64,000 nt of DNA from Crotophaga sulcirostris (GCA_013397455.1 VYZB01000195.1:1106459-1170458); one strand, 5' to 3'. Positions 24,301-36,461 are shown, numbered from the stretch's first letter. Numbers and translations: made by a program. Notes: generated from the letters alone by a model not told the origin.

Positions 24301-25638
24301 CTGAGTGTCCTTTTTGGCCCCTGACCAGTACCCATGCTGCTGGAATCCCAGTCATGCAGAATGCTATCGTGTGAGGCTGCCTCCCCAAAGCCCAGTGGGA
24401 CCATTTCATAGCGCTTAACCTGTTGTTGCGCCTGATCTCTCTCTCTGTAGTAGAAAGAACATAGTTAACATTCTCTGTCACCTCTGCGGTCACATGAGCC
24501 TTTGTGAAGTAGAGCAGAGATCCCTGATATTCCAAGTACAGCCATCAAAATGTCTGGCTCTAGTTGAATTTTCAATTGTGCTAGAACTCTTGTCTTTGTC
24601 TCATCATGGTGTGTGGCTTTATACCCTTACTGTCTAACCTTCTGCTCTATTTTCTCTCAAGGACCTAACAAGGACTGGGAAAGAGAGTGAAGAAATAAGG
24701 TGGAGCAAAAGAACTCTTCAGTTATTAAAAACTTTACAGGTACTGGTGCTGGATCTTGGAGGAAAGTGATGGAGAAATCCAGCCATGGGCAGGAGGGTGT
24801 GGGAAGCGGGTTTTGTCTGCAACACACACCAGACTGGTGCAAGCCTCTCTTTCCCCTGAGGCCAGGCTTTGACTTTGCAGTCTTCTTGGGTTTTGTTTCG
24901 TTTTGATTTTTTTTACTAAATGTGAACACACTTCAAAGGTTCTGTGCAATGCAGGGAGGTGGAACTGGATGGACTTTAAGGTCCCTTCCAACCCAAACCA
25001 CTCTATGATTCTATGAATGCCCATAAATAAAAACTTACATGTATTTGTAGGCATTTAAACCCAGCAACAGTAATGTTTGGTAGCCTGTGACTGCAATGCC
25101 TGTGGCATAGCTGTATCCAAAGAACAGGGAATACCATAGTTCTTACTGGCTGGAATGATGGAAGTCACTCTAGCCACGCTCCATCACCTGCTTCATCACA
25201 GCTCCACTGAATTCAGTGGAACTGTGGGCATAGGGAGATTCTAGTAATACATGCAGGGACTTCCAGTGCTATGGCGATAAAATGTTAAGAGCTATTCACA
25301 TAAATACAGATGCCACAATAGGGACCTACTCAGGGTGTTTGAGCAGCAGAGATTCATGCCAAGCAGCACTCTTTGGTTCAGACTTGGTGGGATCCAGCTT
25401 TACCGGCAGGGAAGCTGGCCTGATCCATTTCTTTTGTTCCCTTGTGCAGCACCTGAAGCGGTCAGGCCTGCGGTCTTTCAGTCTTCAGCAGCTCTGTCGG
25501 AAAAACAACCGGAAAGAAGCTGCAGCCAAGTTTTATGTCTTCCTTGTTCTGAAGAAGCAGTCAGTTATTGAGCTTGCTCAGAGCTCTCCCTTTGCTGACA
25601 TCACAGCCACCGCTGGCCCCAAGTTCAACATTTGCTGA
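12355..25638 (+). CDS. RAD21L1: RAD21L1, meiotic cohesin kleisin subunit, 564 aa, 13 coding exons
   Basis: RAD21L is the germline alpha-kleisin that closes the SMC1beta-SMC3 ring and acts in axis formation and homologue pairing. Exons: 12355-12498, 14357-14486, 15823-15922, 17217-17323, 17695-17880, 18493-18594, 19502-19612, 20638-20867, 22189-22291, 23068-23192, 23873-23962, 24662-24739, 25450-25638. All junctions are GT-AG and in frame (1695 nt with stop), close to the mammalian length of about 556. Residues 1-95 form the N-terminal SMC3-binding kleisin domain ([40 protein letters not shown]). Residues about 315-370 hold the conserved central block [20 protein letters not shown]. Residues 503-564 are the C-terminal winged helix that binds SMC1 ([20 protein letters not shown]). 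Against RAD21 it lacks the long acidic middle. The start ATG is in CACCATGT. A separase-like ExxR (EEIR, 486-489) lies in exon 12. No lesion is seen. Confidence 0.94.
12950..13250 (-). mobile_element. CR1 LINE 3' fragment in RAD21L1 intron 1, minus orientation
   Basis: Begins TGGTTTGGGTTAGAAGGG, then CCCCCTGCCATGGGCAGGGA, CCTCCCACTGGATCAGG and CCTTGTACACCTCTAGGAAT. Confidence 0.93.
15175..15395 (+). mobile_element. Old, degenerate CR1-like fragment in RAD21L1 intron 2
   Basis: Weak but ordered similarity to the CR1 3' end: GGCTGTCCAGGTGGGCTGTG, then GGTTTGATTAGATGACCTTC, with no terminal octamers left. Confidence 0.5.
24945..25018 (+). mobile_element. Short CR1 LINE 3' end in RAD21L1 intron 12
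   Basis: AGGTGGAACTGGATGGACTT, then CCCTTCCAACCCAAACCACT and octamers CTATGATTCTATGAATG. Confidence 0.9.
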
Positions 25639-25888
25639 AATCATGTGGCATTCGGATCAACTGCAAAACACCAATCTTATCGTGCTTTTTTCAGCCAGTG
25701 TCACTCCTGGGCCATGGCTGACAGTCCTGTCAAACCATGGGGATGGAGCAGAGCACACTTTCATTTTGGTTTTCTCAAAGTCGCTGGCTTGTGCAGGTGG
25801 GCTGCATCCGTGTCAGTTCCTGGGGCATTCCTTGGCGTGTTCCTTTCTGATGTCGATGTTCCTCTAACGAGCAGTTACATATTCTGTT

Positions 25889-25894
25889 AATAAA
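25889..25894 (+). terminator. poly(A) signal AATAAA, RAD21L1
   Basis: AATAAA in TGTTAATAAAATGTC, about 250 bases after the RAD21L1 stop. Confidence 0.7.
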
Positions 25895-27839
25895 ATGTCA
25901 CTGAAATGCATATTCTACAGCAGGGATTTAAATTGGGAAGGATTATATGGAATTCCTTAAAAACCTTCCTTGGATACCAGCTGTGGAGGTTAAATTATTT
26001 TTAACGGGGTTTGTGTGTGTTAATTACCCAACACCAGCAGCATGGGAAGCCCATTAGGCTCTCGCCATCAGAAAATTCCATCTATTCGAAATTATTAATT
26101 TCAAAGAATATTCAGTTTTTGATATTTAAGGTCTGGAGAACTCCTGGCTCCAGCATCTTTTCACATGTTCAGATGTGAATTTACGTTCTCCGAGGAAGAG
26201 ACACGTAGGCTGCAGGAAGAATCCTGTTCCCTGGAAATCCCACAATTTTAGACCTCAAGGAGCATGTTTAAGTAAGGACTGATGCTGTTATTTATGTGTA
26301 GGCCTATTTAAAACTGGATGTTAAACTGAAACATTATTGGTTCTTTGCATTTTTATCAGATCTAGGATAAATATTCGTGCTCTTTCTGTCATTTTGGAAG
26401 GGTGGTGGTTTTGGTTCTATCAGACCTGTGCTGTGTGGATGGTTGTGTGTGTTCCATGCTCCAGAGTGTTACAGCATTGCTGAAATGTCTGCCTTTTAAT
26501 ACAAAATCAATAAAAATCCCAAGACAATGTTTCCTTGGTTCTGAAGGATTGAAACTGGCAGCTGCCCGAGCTCTCCTTTGGTTTCCCCTTCTCTGAGCCG
26601 GGGCTAGCAGTGATTTTCTTGAAGTGGGAATGGGTGGATGATGATGTCATCCCAGCATTCCAGGTGTTTGCTCACCTCTGTTGCACCCCTGTGTCTGACC
26701 CTGCTTACACCTGCTCTTGTCTGTAGAAATGCAAGGAATAGTTTTGGCCATGACTGCACTTGAGGGTGGCTCCTTCCCCTCTCCTCTTTGGGGCCAGGTC
26801 TGGCAGTTTTGTTCCAGAGTCTGAGCCCAGAGTGAGGAACAGGTTTGGTTCTCAGCATCCTGGGAGCAAGCCTAGGGCAGAAGGAGGAGCGGAAGCCTCT
26901 CCCTAATTCCCCACAGCAGCCCTACTCCCCTGGCATGCTGTGTCTCTTCTGCTTCACAGGGCAGGGCACCATGCCACCTATCTCAGGAAGCAGAGCGCTG
27001 CAGACTGGGCAGGGAAGGAGAAAGGGTTTTCCGCTCCCAAAAGCTCTCTGAAATGACATTGCATCTTGTACTGGAGCTGCTGCCACACCACAGGGTGAGA
27101 GCAGCTCCATGGCAGCAGATGTGGTAAGTCATTAATTTTCCTTTTGAGGAGGGAGGCTGTGCCTTGGATTCACCAGGAAAGAGGGAAACAAAAGGAGGCA
27201 GGCAGGGACAAATTAGAGGCAGGAGATATATACATAAAACCAGCCTGTGTTTCAGAATAAACAAGGTACAAACCTTGCAGGAAACAGTCCTGGAAGGAAG
27301 GCTGGTGCGGATTTACCAAACAGGTTTGTCAGAACTCTGAGAGAAGCACAGGGGAGTTTCAGAGGGAGCCTGCAAGGGAGCTGCCGCCTCTGTGTCCCCG
27401 CGCACAAGATGACACGAGGCCTTGGGGTTTCACCCCCACTGACCATGCTGGGCTGTGGGACCCGGGTCCAGATCCAAACTAGGAGTTCATTCTGCTTCAG
27501 CCTCGCTGACTCGTGAGCAGTTTCCCTCCGTAAGTCCGTGAGTGGGCAGACAGGTTGGATGATACGTGTGTATCTGTGACACAGGTACGTGTACATCCTT
27601 CTCCCCATCGCTGGAGCGGAGCCTGCAGCCGCCCTCGGCTGTCGGAGCCCCGTGCTGGCTGCACGGGCCACAGTAACTCGCTTGGTGGCTCCCAAGCAGC
27701 TTCGTCTTGGATGTTTGCCTATTAAATAATTGGGAAAGGTTAAGCTTGACAGCAACAGAAGGAGACATGTATGGAGTACCATGAGCAACCAGTCTCCGCT
27801 CAAGTGATGAGGCATGCGATGCCACTGCTGGAGCGCGTC
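25895..27839. other. Intergenic, RAD21L1 downstream; no gene seen
   Basis: AT-rich to about 26.6 kb, then returning to GC-rich sequence. No supported exon or RNA gene. Confidence 0.4.
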
Positions 27840-28290
27840 TGGAGAAGGGAGTGGAGCTGGGAAAGGGTCTGGAGCCCAGAGGTTCTGGAAGCAGCTGAGG
27901 GACCTGGGGCTGTTTAGCCTGGAGAAGAGAAGGCTGAGGGGAGACCTCATTGCTCTCTACAGCTCCTGAAAGGAGGTTGTGGTGAGGTGGGTGCTGGTCT
28001 TTTCTCGCAAGTGACAAGTGATGGGATGAGAGGAAACGGCCTCAAGTTATGCCAGGGGAGGATTAGATTAGATACTGGGAAATATTCCTTCATGGGAAGG
28101 GCTGTCAACACTGGTAGAGGCTGCCCAGGGCAGTGATGGGGTTTAAACCCCCCCCATCCCTGGAGGGGTTTAAAACCCGTGGAGATGAGTGCCCAGGGAC
28201 AGGGGTCAGTGGTGGGGTTAGCAGTGCTGGGTTTCTGGTTGGGCTCGATGATCTTAAAGCTCTTTTCCAACCCAAATGGTTCAGTGATCC
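27840..28290 (+). mobile_element. CR1 LINE 3' fragment, about 450 bp
   Basis: Contains CTGTTTAGCCTGGAGAAGAG, GGCTGAGGGGAGACCTCATT, CTGAAAGGAGGTTGTGGTGA, AGGCTGCCCAGGGCAGTGAT and CTTTTCCAACCCAAATGGTT. The ORF2 3' frame is broken (for example a stop in ACAGCTCCTGAAAG). Confidence 0.95.
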
Positions 28291-28444
28291 CCACCAAGCG
28301 CGCAGGAGGGCACTGGGAGGCCCCGCTCTGGGCGCCAGCCCTGGGCAGCAGCTCGGGGCTGCCGATGCTCCCTGCCCTTCGCTCCCAACCCCAGCACTGG
28401 CCGTCTCGCTCCCATTGGACTGACCCACAGGTACGGACATGGGG

Positions 28445-28718
28445 CAACAGCCTTTATTTATGTGTTTATTTTACCTAATGAAAACACATCATTTATTAAG
28501 CACATGGATGTCCTTGGAATTGGACCAGTGAGATGGGAATGACAAGGATGGGGGACTCCAAGGGCCGGGTGACCCTGGATGCTCTTCCTCCTTTTCCTCC
28601 TCCTCCTGCGGGGTTACGCGGGGAGAGGAGCTGGGTGCAGGGCAGGGGCCGCACAAACCGGATTGAATTGGGTGCGGAGCTGCGCCCCGCAAAGCGGAGT
28701 TTCCATGGAAACGGGGGG
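28445..28718 (-). other. Possible 3' end of an unassembled minus-strand transcript next to the gap
   Basis: On the minus strand, GC-rich sequence leaving the N run is followed by at least three AATAAA motifs between about 28500 and 28450, one followed by TGATGTGTTTTCATT. A minus-strand frame from the gap ends at 28489 with a Glu-rich stretch (TPQEEEEKEEEHPGSPG) that I do not recognise. Whether this is a gene cannot be decided from this window. Confidence 0.25.
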
Positions 28719-29178
28719 NNNNNNNNNNNNNNNNNNNNNNNNNNNNNNNNNNNNNNNNNNNNNNNNNNNNNNNNNNNNNNNNNNNNNNNNNNNNNNNNNN
28801 NNNNNNNNNNNNNNNNNNNNNNNNNNNNNNNNNNNNNNNNNNNNNNNNNNNNNNNNNNNNNNNNNNNNNNNNNNNNNNNNNNNNNNNNNNNNNNNNNNNN
28901 NNNNNNNNNNNNNNNNNNNNNNNNNNNNNNNNNNNNNNNNNNNNNNNNNNNNNNNNNNNNNNNNNNNNNNNNNNNNNNNNNNNNNNNNNNNNNNNNNNNN
29001 NNNNNNNNNNNNNNNNNNNNNNNNNNNNNNNNNNNNNNNNNNNNNNNNNNNNNNNNNNNNNNNNNNNNNNNNNNNNNNNNNNNNNNNNNNNNNNNNNNNN
29101 NNNNNNNNNNNNNNNNNNNNNNNNNNNNNNNNNNNNNNNNNNNNNNNNNNNNNNNNNNNNNNNNNNNNNNNNNNNNNN
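28719..29178. other. Assembly gap (460 N)
   Basis: Run of N from 28719 to 29178, with GC-rich sequence on both sides and a tandem array immediately after. Reading frames that cross it are artefacts. Confidence 1.
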
Positions 29179-29221
29179 GCTTCGGGCTGCAGGGGAGGGG
29201 GGCTTGGGGCGGGTCACGCAG

Positions 29222-29915
29222 CCGGCCTGCAGCACACCCGCATCACATGCAGCGGGCCCCCATCGCATGCACCGTCCCCCCCATCGCATGCACTGGACAC
29301 ACATCTTGTCTGCCAGACCCACACTGCATGCACCGGCGCCCCGTGGCGTGTGCTGTACCCGTGTCACACTCACCAGCCCCCCCATCGCATGCACCAGCCC
29401 CGTGTCACATGCACCAGACCCACATTGCCTGCACCTGGACCCACATTACACCCATCAGACCTGCATCGCATGCACCAGACCCATATTGCATGCGTTGGAC
29501 ACACAGAGTGTGCATCAGACACACATCACATGCACCAGACCTGCAGTGCACTCACCAGACCCTCGCTGCACGCACCAGACACTCTGTGCATGCACCAGAC
29601 CCGCAGCACATGCACCAGACCCTCCCTGCATGCACCAGACTGTCTGCACACACCAAACACACACGACATGCACCAGGCCCTCCCTGTGTGTGCCAGACCA
29701 TCCCTGCATGCACCAGACCCTCCCTGCAAGCATTAGACCCACTTCACATGCACCAGACCCTCTCTGCATGCACGAGACTGTCTCTGCACACACCAGGTGC
29801 ACATCACATGCACCAGACCCTCCCTGCATGTGCCAGACCCTCCCTGCAAGCACTAGACCCGCATCACACGCACCAGACTCTCCCTGCATGCACCAGACCC
29901 ACATCTGCTTGTGCA
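29222..29915. repeat. 20-bp minisatellite, about 34 units
   Basis: Units close to TGCATGCACCAGACCCTCCC with point changes and occasional short variants. The unit contains no stop in any plus-strand frame, so long THQTLPACTRPS-type frames result. They are repeat-driven and not called as genes. Confidence 0.95.
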
Positions 29916-32900
29916 GCATCCCAGCGTGTCTCCCGGCACCATGAGGCGTTGCAGGAGCCATAGCTACTGTGCAATTGAGGTTTTATTATTTAATGCTCCC
30001 TCTTGGAAGGGGTATAGGACACACATGAGCTGATTGCTGAGCTGGGTGCTCCCTTTCTCTCCTCCCTGCAAGGTCAGTGCTGCCCGGTTGTCGCACAGAA
30101 ACTGCTGCTCTGCGTTTGTCGTGCTTATAAAACACCAGGGTCCCCCCCTTCCCTGGCAATGGGTGCGTTGGGCCGTGACCTTGGGCAAGAAGGTGCAAAT
30201 CCTGATTTCCAGGGCTGTAGAGGTCCCTGTCTGGGGGGAAGGGGGTCAGGAGAGGGCTGTGCCTGTGATTGCACCCTGGCGGCATTGCAGCAGGCTGGGG
30301 TGGGTTTTTAAAGTAGGGCATTCCAGCAGTGCGGAGACCCAGGGAGAATGCGCCGTGACCACCGTCTTTCCCGGCCTGGGTTCAAGGTGGATGGTGGGTA
30401 CGGGAGCCCGGTTTCCGCCAGGACCGCGCAGGGGTACGGAGGGAGGAGCAGCTGTTGTGCTGGAAGCTGGATTTCCCTTCCATGTTTTTTGCCTCTGTAT
30501 CCTGAAGGAGGAGGCTCTTCCTCCTGTCCAGCCGGAGCTCGGCTCCCAGCAGAGCCCCCACGCAGGATGGGCATCCTCACGCGCATCCCCAACCTGACGC
30601 CCTTCCCAGCCCTGGCTATGCATCCCCAGCATCCTGCTCCTATTGCTGCTGCTACAGCATTTGTCATGGAGCTCTTTTCCATTTTTCCTTCGCCTCCAGA
30701 GGCTGCAGCAACAGATCAGCCCATTCTCTCTAGTCTGGCACCTTATTTTTAGCTGCCGAGGGTCAGGAATTGCTGCCTCCCCGCTTGGCACTGCAGCCAG
30801 GTCAGCTGGAAAAGCGATGAGCTGCATAACCCGAGCTTTTCCAATGGGCTCTGTTTTCCTGTAATCTCTGGGTGTCAGCTCAGCAGTTTAGAACAAACAA
30901 GGGAATAAAAAGAGATGCTCCGGTGTTTCGTTACGGGATCCAACCACTCTTAGCAGAATTGATTTTTCTGGTAGTGTTGCATAAGCACCCTGTGCGTTTT
31001 GTCCCTGCTCTTGCCCCAAGCGCTCTGCTCTGGCATGAACTAGAGCATCTCCTGCTGCCTGGCACCCAAGCGCAGCTCTGCTGGAGCAGGGTTTGCCAGC
31101 CCAGAGGTGTCACAGCTCCCTTGGAAACTCTCAAGCAGGAGCAAAGCAGCTCCTGGTCCTGAGAGGTTGACCTCAATTATTCTCATTTACTGGGCAAATT
31201 TCCTCAGGAGTCAGGCTCCCGAAAAATCCCCTGTGGCAGCAGTTGGAGCACTGGCATGGCCACCACTGTGTGCCAGGCAGCCGATGTTGCCCTGTGATGC
31301 TGAGCCCACACTTCTCCCAGCATTGGCAGCAGCCCCGGCTGCCGGATCCTGCTTCTTCCCACTGCCACCCAACTGCATCCCAGTCCTTTTCCTACACGAA
31401 GCGCTCCTGGCATTGTCACTGTCCTGGGGACACAGCGCTCTGTCCCCAGTTTGGTTGTTTGCCATGCTCAGCTCTTTGCTTATTTTTAGCGTGAAGGAAA
31501 AGCAGAGCCCATGTCACAAAGGCAGGGAGCTCTCCCTGGGAGCCCTTTTTGTTCCCCCGGAAAAACGAAGCTGTGATTTCCCTCCCCCTGTTGCTCTCTG
31601 CTTTTAATCTTGTTAGCACTGGAAGGCTGGAAATACTGGCAAGGACCCGCGGGGAAGGTGCCCGCCGGCATGTGCTGGGCATGGTTCTTCTCCCGAGGTT
31701 TCTCAGCAGTGGTAAAGCTGCTTTTAGACGCTAGGGCTTGGTGCCACTGTCGCAAAATGCTCCTAATGCAGGATGCGTCAAGGAAAACAAGGGAATCTGG
31801 CAGCGGGCAGGGTGATGGGAAGCCTGACAAAAGAAGCAGTGAGCAAGAAATGCGGGGAAAGGCAGCGGCGGCTGCGTGCAGAGGGCTGGGGCTGCCCAAC
31901 AGGCCCACCTGCTCTGGCACCCCCTGTGCGTGTTCCCCGCGGGGATGGGATGAGCTGGTGGAGCTGCTCAGGCCAGTGCTGCAGCCGATGCCTCCTGAAC
32001 CCTGCGGAAGCTGAGCGGAGGGAGACGCTGCGGAAGCGAGAGCCTTGTGTTTGCAAAACCGCTGGAGGAGTGGGTTGAGGAGTGGGTAGAGTTCACCGAG
32101 CCAATGGCAAGGGTCGCTCTGGGGGTCTTATGGCCCCGTTTCCATGCAGGAAGCTTCTAGGAGGAGCGAGACCTGCCCAGCCTCGAATGTCCATCACTGG
32201 CACAGCTGGGGATCCAGTGAGCTGTGGGGAAGCAGCAGCGTTCAAGTCAAAGAGGCATCACTGTGGGGCAGCAATCTCAAAACAATGGCTGAGCCGCAAT
32301 TCCTGGGGCAATCCAAGCTGAGCCTTGCGGAGCTCTGCTGGTACTCCACCACCACCCTGCCACTGCTCTGCCACCTGTCTTGATTTGCATCACCATCGTG
32401 GTGATGACCACAGCAGGCACAGAAGGTGCCCAGAGCAGTTACAGCCCCATGTGCCGGTGATGGGGTCTCCAATCCTGGGAGCCAGAGGCTCCTGTACCCG
32501 GTTGTGCTCCATTCCACCCTGCGTGGGGTGTCAGCCTTTCGTGCTGTATCCAGCTGATTCCTTATTAAGGACCATTGCTTTTATTCTGCATGAATTCCCT
32601 GGGCTCATTCTGTTGCTGGGCTGAGCAGGGTCCCACTGGTGTCCCCATGACATGGGGACAAGCTGGCACTCCCCAGGTCACCCTCCCATCACTCCCAGTG
32701 TCCCTGCACTCGCCTGGGCTGTGCTGTGGTGCCAGGACTGCGCATCCGGTGGGGTAATGGTGCAGAGATGAACTCTTTGGCTGCAGGGATCAGCACTGGC
32801 AGGTTGTGTCGCTGAGCTCAGCACTGGTTTCTGATGCTGGGTTATTGCTGCTCAGGGCCTCTCTGGAGCCTGTGCTGCTGACACATCCCCTCTCGTGGAA

Positions 32901-35900
32901 CACAAGCTGTTCTCGTCAGCTCCATAAGGATCAACCCACAGGCAAGGGATTCTCCTGTGTTCCTTCTCTGTCCTGCAAGATGTTCCCCATGTTCCTCATT
33001 CTGCAAAGATGAAAATGAAGTGGAGGGAATCCCTTCCCACACCAGCCCTCAGCCTGCGCATGAGACCTGGCTTCATCTCATCCCCCCTTTGCAGGACTTA
33101 GGGTTTGCAGACCGGAGTTGCTGGCAGTGACACATCATCCTCTGGCCCCATGGGTTTCCTCTCTCGTTGCTGAGGGCTCAGTTTTTTAGGGGGGAGGTTG
33201 TCCCCATGAGTGGGATCTGCCTTCTCTGCGCAGGGCTGACTGTGGGCAGCTCTGCTGGCCCCATCCCTGAAGCTTTTGACATGGAGCAATGAGCCTGCCT
33301 GCCCTCTGCCCTGGCTTGGGTTGCTTTCCACCCGTGTGTTTTAATGTGATTCCTCTCTCCCACTTGCCCTTGCAGCCTTGTTCCCACTCCGGCCCCAGTG
33401 CCCGTCTCTTAGCTTGGGTTTGGGTTTATTGACCTACTCTTGGTTACTTCCCTGTGTTTCTTGGGCCTCCCAGCTGCTGTTGTCTTCCTTGCTGGAGGGC
33501 ATGCATCGTGCTCAAGGACGTGGTTATTCATCTTTAAATGCATTTCATTCCCTCTCCATGTGTTTTTCCTAACGCTTAATGGACCAGCCGCTGCGGCAGC
33601 ACGCTGGAGCCAGGAGTGTGGGTATTGCAGGGAGATTGGGTGGGCATGAGTCCTGCAGGAGGGCAGGGGCAGCCCCTCTGTGGGAGCAAAACCCTCTAAA
33701 TCACCTAAAATCACTGCTTCTCCCTCTCTTGCCTTTCCAATTTGATAAGATATTCTTGGATTTCTTCTTGCTTCACTGGCGAGGCTCCCTTTGCACTACA
33801 GCTACTCATCCCAGTCCATGCGATAGTGGGAATTCTGGGTGCCAATAAGTAATTCCCTCTGCCTTTAGAGGCAGAGCAGCCACAAACCTTGTGGGAGGGT
33901 GCGTGTTCAGCTTTGGTGCTGAACTTGCCCAGCCTGCCTGTCCTTGGCACCTGTGGGCACAGTGAGGCTCTTGGGGAGACTGAAATGGCCCATTCTGGGA
34001 ATAAAGACAGTGATAATTTACTACCAGTGACTGAATTCAAGCCTTCCCAGGGCAGCCTGGTGAGGCAGAGTTGGTGTCTGGCTGGGAGGGGATATGCAGC
34101 CCAGCATGTTTGGGGTGCAGGATGGTGCTCTCCCACTGTGGGGTTTCAGTGCCCGCTGGCAGACCTTGGCTGGGCTCCCTGTGGCAGCAGCACGGGGATG
34201 CTCGGTGTTCCTCACCTGCTGGCGCCGCGAAAGGCGTTGAGCCTCGGCGTGGGTGCCAGGTGAGTCTGCAGCAGCGGGAGAGGGAGGAACTGAGCTCGTG
34301 AGGCCAAAGCCAGACTTCCCCACAGAGTTGTTTGGGGCTGTGGGTGCTGGGGCAGGTGCCTGGGGTGCAGCATGGGGTACCAGCTGTGTGCCAGACTCTG
34401 GTGCTACATTAACCCCCTCAGCGCTGCTGGGGAGAGCAGAGGGACCGCCGAGCAGAGCGGCTTTGTGTGCGGGTAACTTTGCTGTGCTGGGAAGAGCAGA
34501 AGGCAGCGATGATGCTGGGCTGTGTCAGGGGCCTGGGGCGGAGAGGGAACCAGGAGTTAAAAATCAGCAGCAAATCTCCCTGAAGCTCTGCCTGAGAGCT
34601 GCTCTGGGAGCATTCTGCAGCACAGAAAGCGAGGGGTGGGCTCTCCTCGTGTCCCAGCTCGGTGGGTCCCATTTCTGGAGGCCAGGCTGTGCTGCAGCCC
34701 CGCGTGGCGCTGCCGGAGGATGCTCCTGCTGGTGCTGGGGCCGCGCGCGGCTCTCGCGCTGGATGCTGATTCACGCTGCTGCATTAGCAGAGCCCGCAGC
34801 CGCCCGGCCGTGCGTGCTGCTCATCCGGAGCATTTACCTGGCGGGGCAGAGCACTGCTTCCCCCTGCCCAGGTCCTCCCCCAGTGTGTCCATCATAGAGG
34901 GGAGCAGCAGGAACCCCAAATCCCAGTCTCTGTGTCCCGGGGTGCTGGCATCCCCCTGGCATGGGACACTCTGCCTGCTGGGGCTGGGCGCTCACCGGGG
35001 CTGCACATCACCAGTTCCTCTGCTCCAGCTCTCCGGGCTCTTCAGTGCCCTGATTTGGGGATCAGGGAGCGGTGAATCCTGGCAGAGGAGAGGCCTGGGC
35101 TGGATGTGATGGGCTTTGAGCATTAGGCAAGACATAGCCTGGAAAAAAACAACCCCAGGGTGGTAAATTCAAAAGGCTGAATCAGAGTGAGCTGGCTGTG
35201 CTCCCCTATTTGTCCCTGCCTCCCCCTCTTGTCCCGCTCCTTGCGCTCCCCTGGCCGGGGGCCGAGCAGCACTTAGCGTTTCCGATTGCCCATCGATTGT
35301 CAGCTGGCTGGTTCCATCGCTCGCATCGCTCTGGGCTGGAGCTGCCAAAATCTGGGACGAACAGGGCATCATGACTGAGCTCAGGGATGGGGGGTCCCTG
35401 CGCGGTGCCCCCAGCCTGGGCAGCCCCTGAGTGTGGTGTGGCATCACAGTAGTGCCATAGGGTGCTCGGGGGGGATGAGGTGCTGAGCAGATGCTTTCTG
35501 TAGCTGCAGCAACTCGCATCCCTGCGTGCGCCCGAGCTGCTGCCTCCTCGAGCAGCTCCTGCCAGTTGCTACAAAGCCTTTGGATCTGGCCTATTTATTG
35601 ACAGGAAAATGGGCTCTGTGTTTCCTGAGGGATTAGCTACTGCCGCATCATGCAGGGAGCTGTGCTTCCTCACCTGATTTCACTGGTGAACCGGTGATTC
35701 TGACTTAATTAAGGAAAAGCAGGCACCCAGCCCGCTGCAGGAAGAGCCACCTGCCAGGGCAGAAACCCCCCAAGGTATGGAGCTGGGAGTCAGAGCCCTC
35801 GTCCCATCTCTGCCCTCACTGCAGGTTCCATGTGTCCCTGCACCAGACCTCACTTCAGACAGGGACCTGGGGTCAGCAGAAGGCTTGTCCTGCACCTGGA

Positions 35901-36160
35901 GACTGGTGGGAAAGAGGCTTTAGACCAAGGGCATGGAGTAAGGGTGTTGTAGGAAACTTTCTGCTGGGAGGGAAGATGAGCAGCCCAATCATGGTCACGT
36001 ACTTTTGCCTTTTAAATGATGAAAGCCCTTGCCCTGCCAGGATGGAACCCAGCATCCCAGCATTCCTAGGCCATGGTGGTAGGCAGGGAGAAGAGTCCAG
36101 ATGTGCAGGGATTGCAGTCGACATCTGTCCCAGTACAGGTGGTTCCAGGGTCTAAACTGA
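29916..36160. other. Intergenic or SNPH upstream region; no coding exon recognised
   Basis: No splice-linked coding exon is identifiable. A CpG-richer patch at about 34690-34850 could hold a noncoding first exon of SNPH, but no start or splice signal proves it. A minus-strand AATAAA occurs at 29987-29982. Confidence 0.35.
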
Positions 36161-36373
36161 TCACAGAACCATAGAATGACCTGAGTTGGAAGGAACCCAC
36201 AAGAATCATTGAGTCCAACTCCTGTCCCTGCACAGGACAACCCCAACATTCACATTGTGTGGCTGAGAGTGTTTGCAGAATGCTTCTGCAATATTGTCAG
36301 GGTTGGCCAATGACTGCTTCCCTGGGGACCTGTTCCAAGTGCTCCACCACCCTCTGGGTGAAGAACCTTTTCC
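36159..36373 (-). mobile_element. CR1 LINE 3' fragment abutting the first SNPH coding exon
   Basis: Begins ATCACAGAACCATAGAATG and contains GAGTTGGAAGGAACCCACAA and CACCACCCTCTGGGTGAAGA. It ends about 50 bases before the SNPH acceptor. Confidence 0.93.
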
Positions 36374-36461
36374 ACCAGGACCATTTCCCTGCCATCACGT
36401 CCTCTCTCTGTTGCGTTCACCCCGCAGTTCCCCCGTGCCCAGGACCCGCGGCACCGCAGCG

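Noticed and set aside
28533..29963. Very long plus- and minus-strand reading frames across the N run, with repeated THQTLPACTRPS-like peptides
   Set aside because: They cross 460 undetermined bases and are open in every frame because the 20-bp repeat unit has no stop codon.
34636..35109. Frame with an apparent signal peptide (MLLLVLGPRAALAL) in the SNPH upstream region
   Set aside because: No splice partners, no family similarity and the frame continues into unrelated GC-rich sequence; likely chance.
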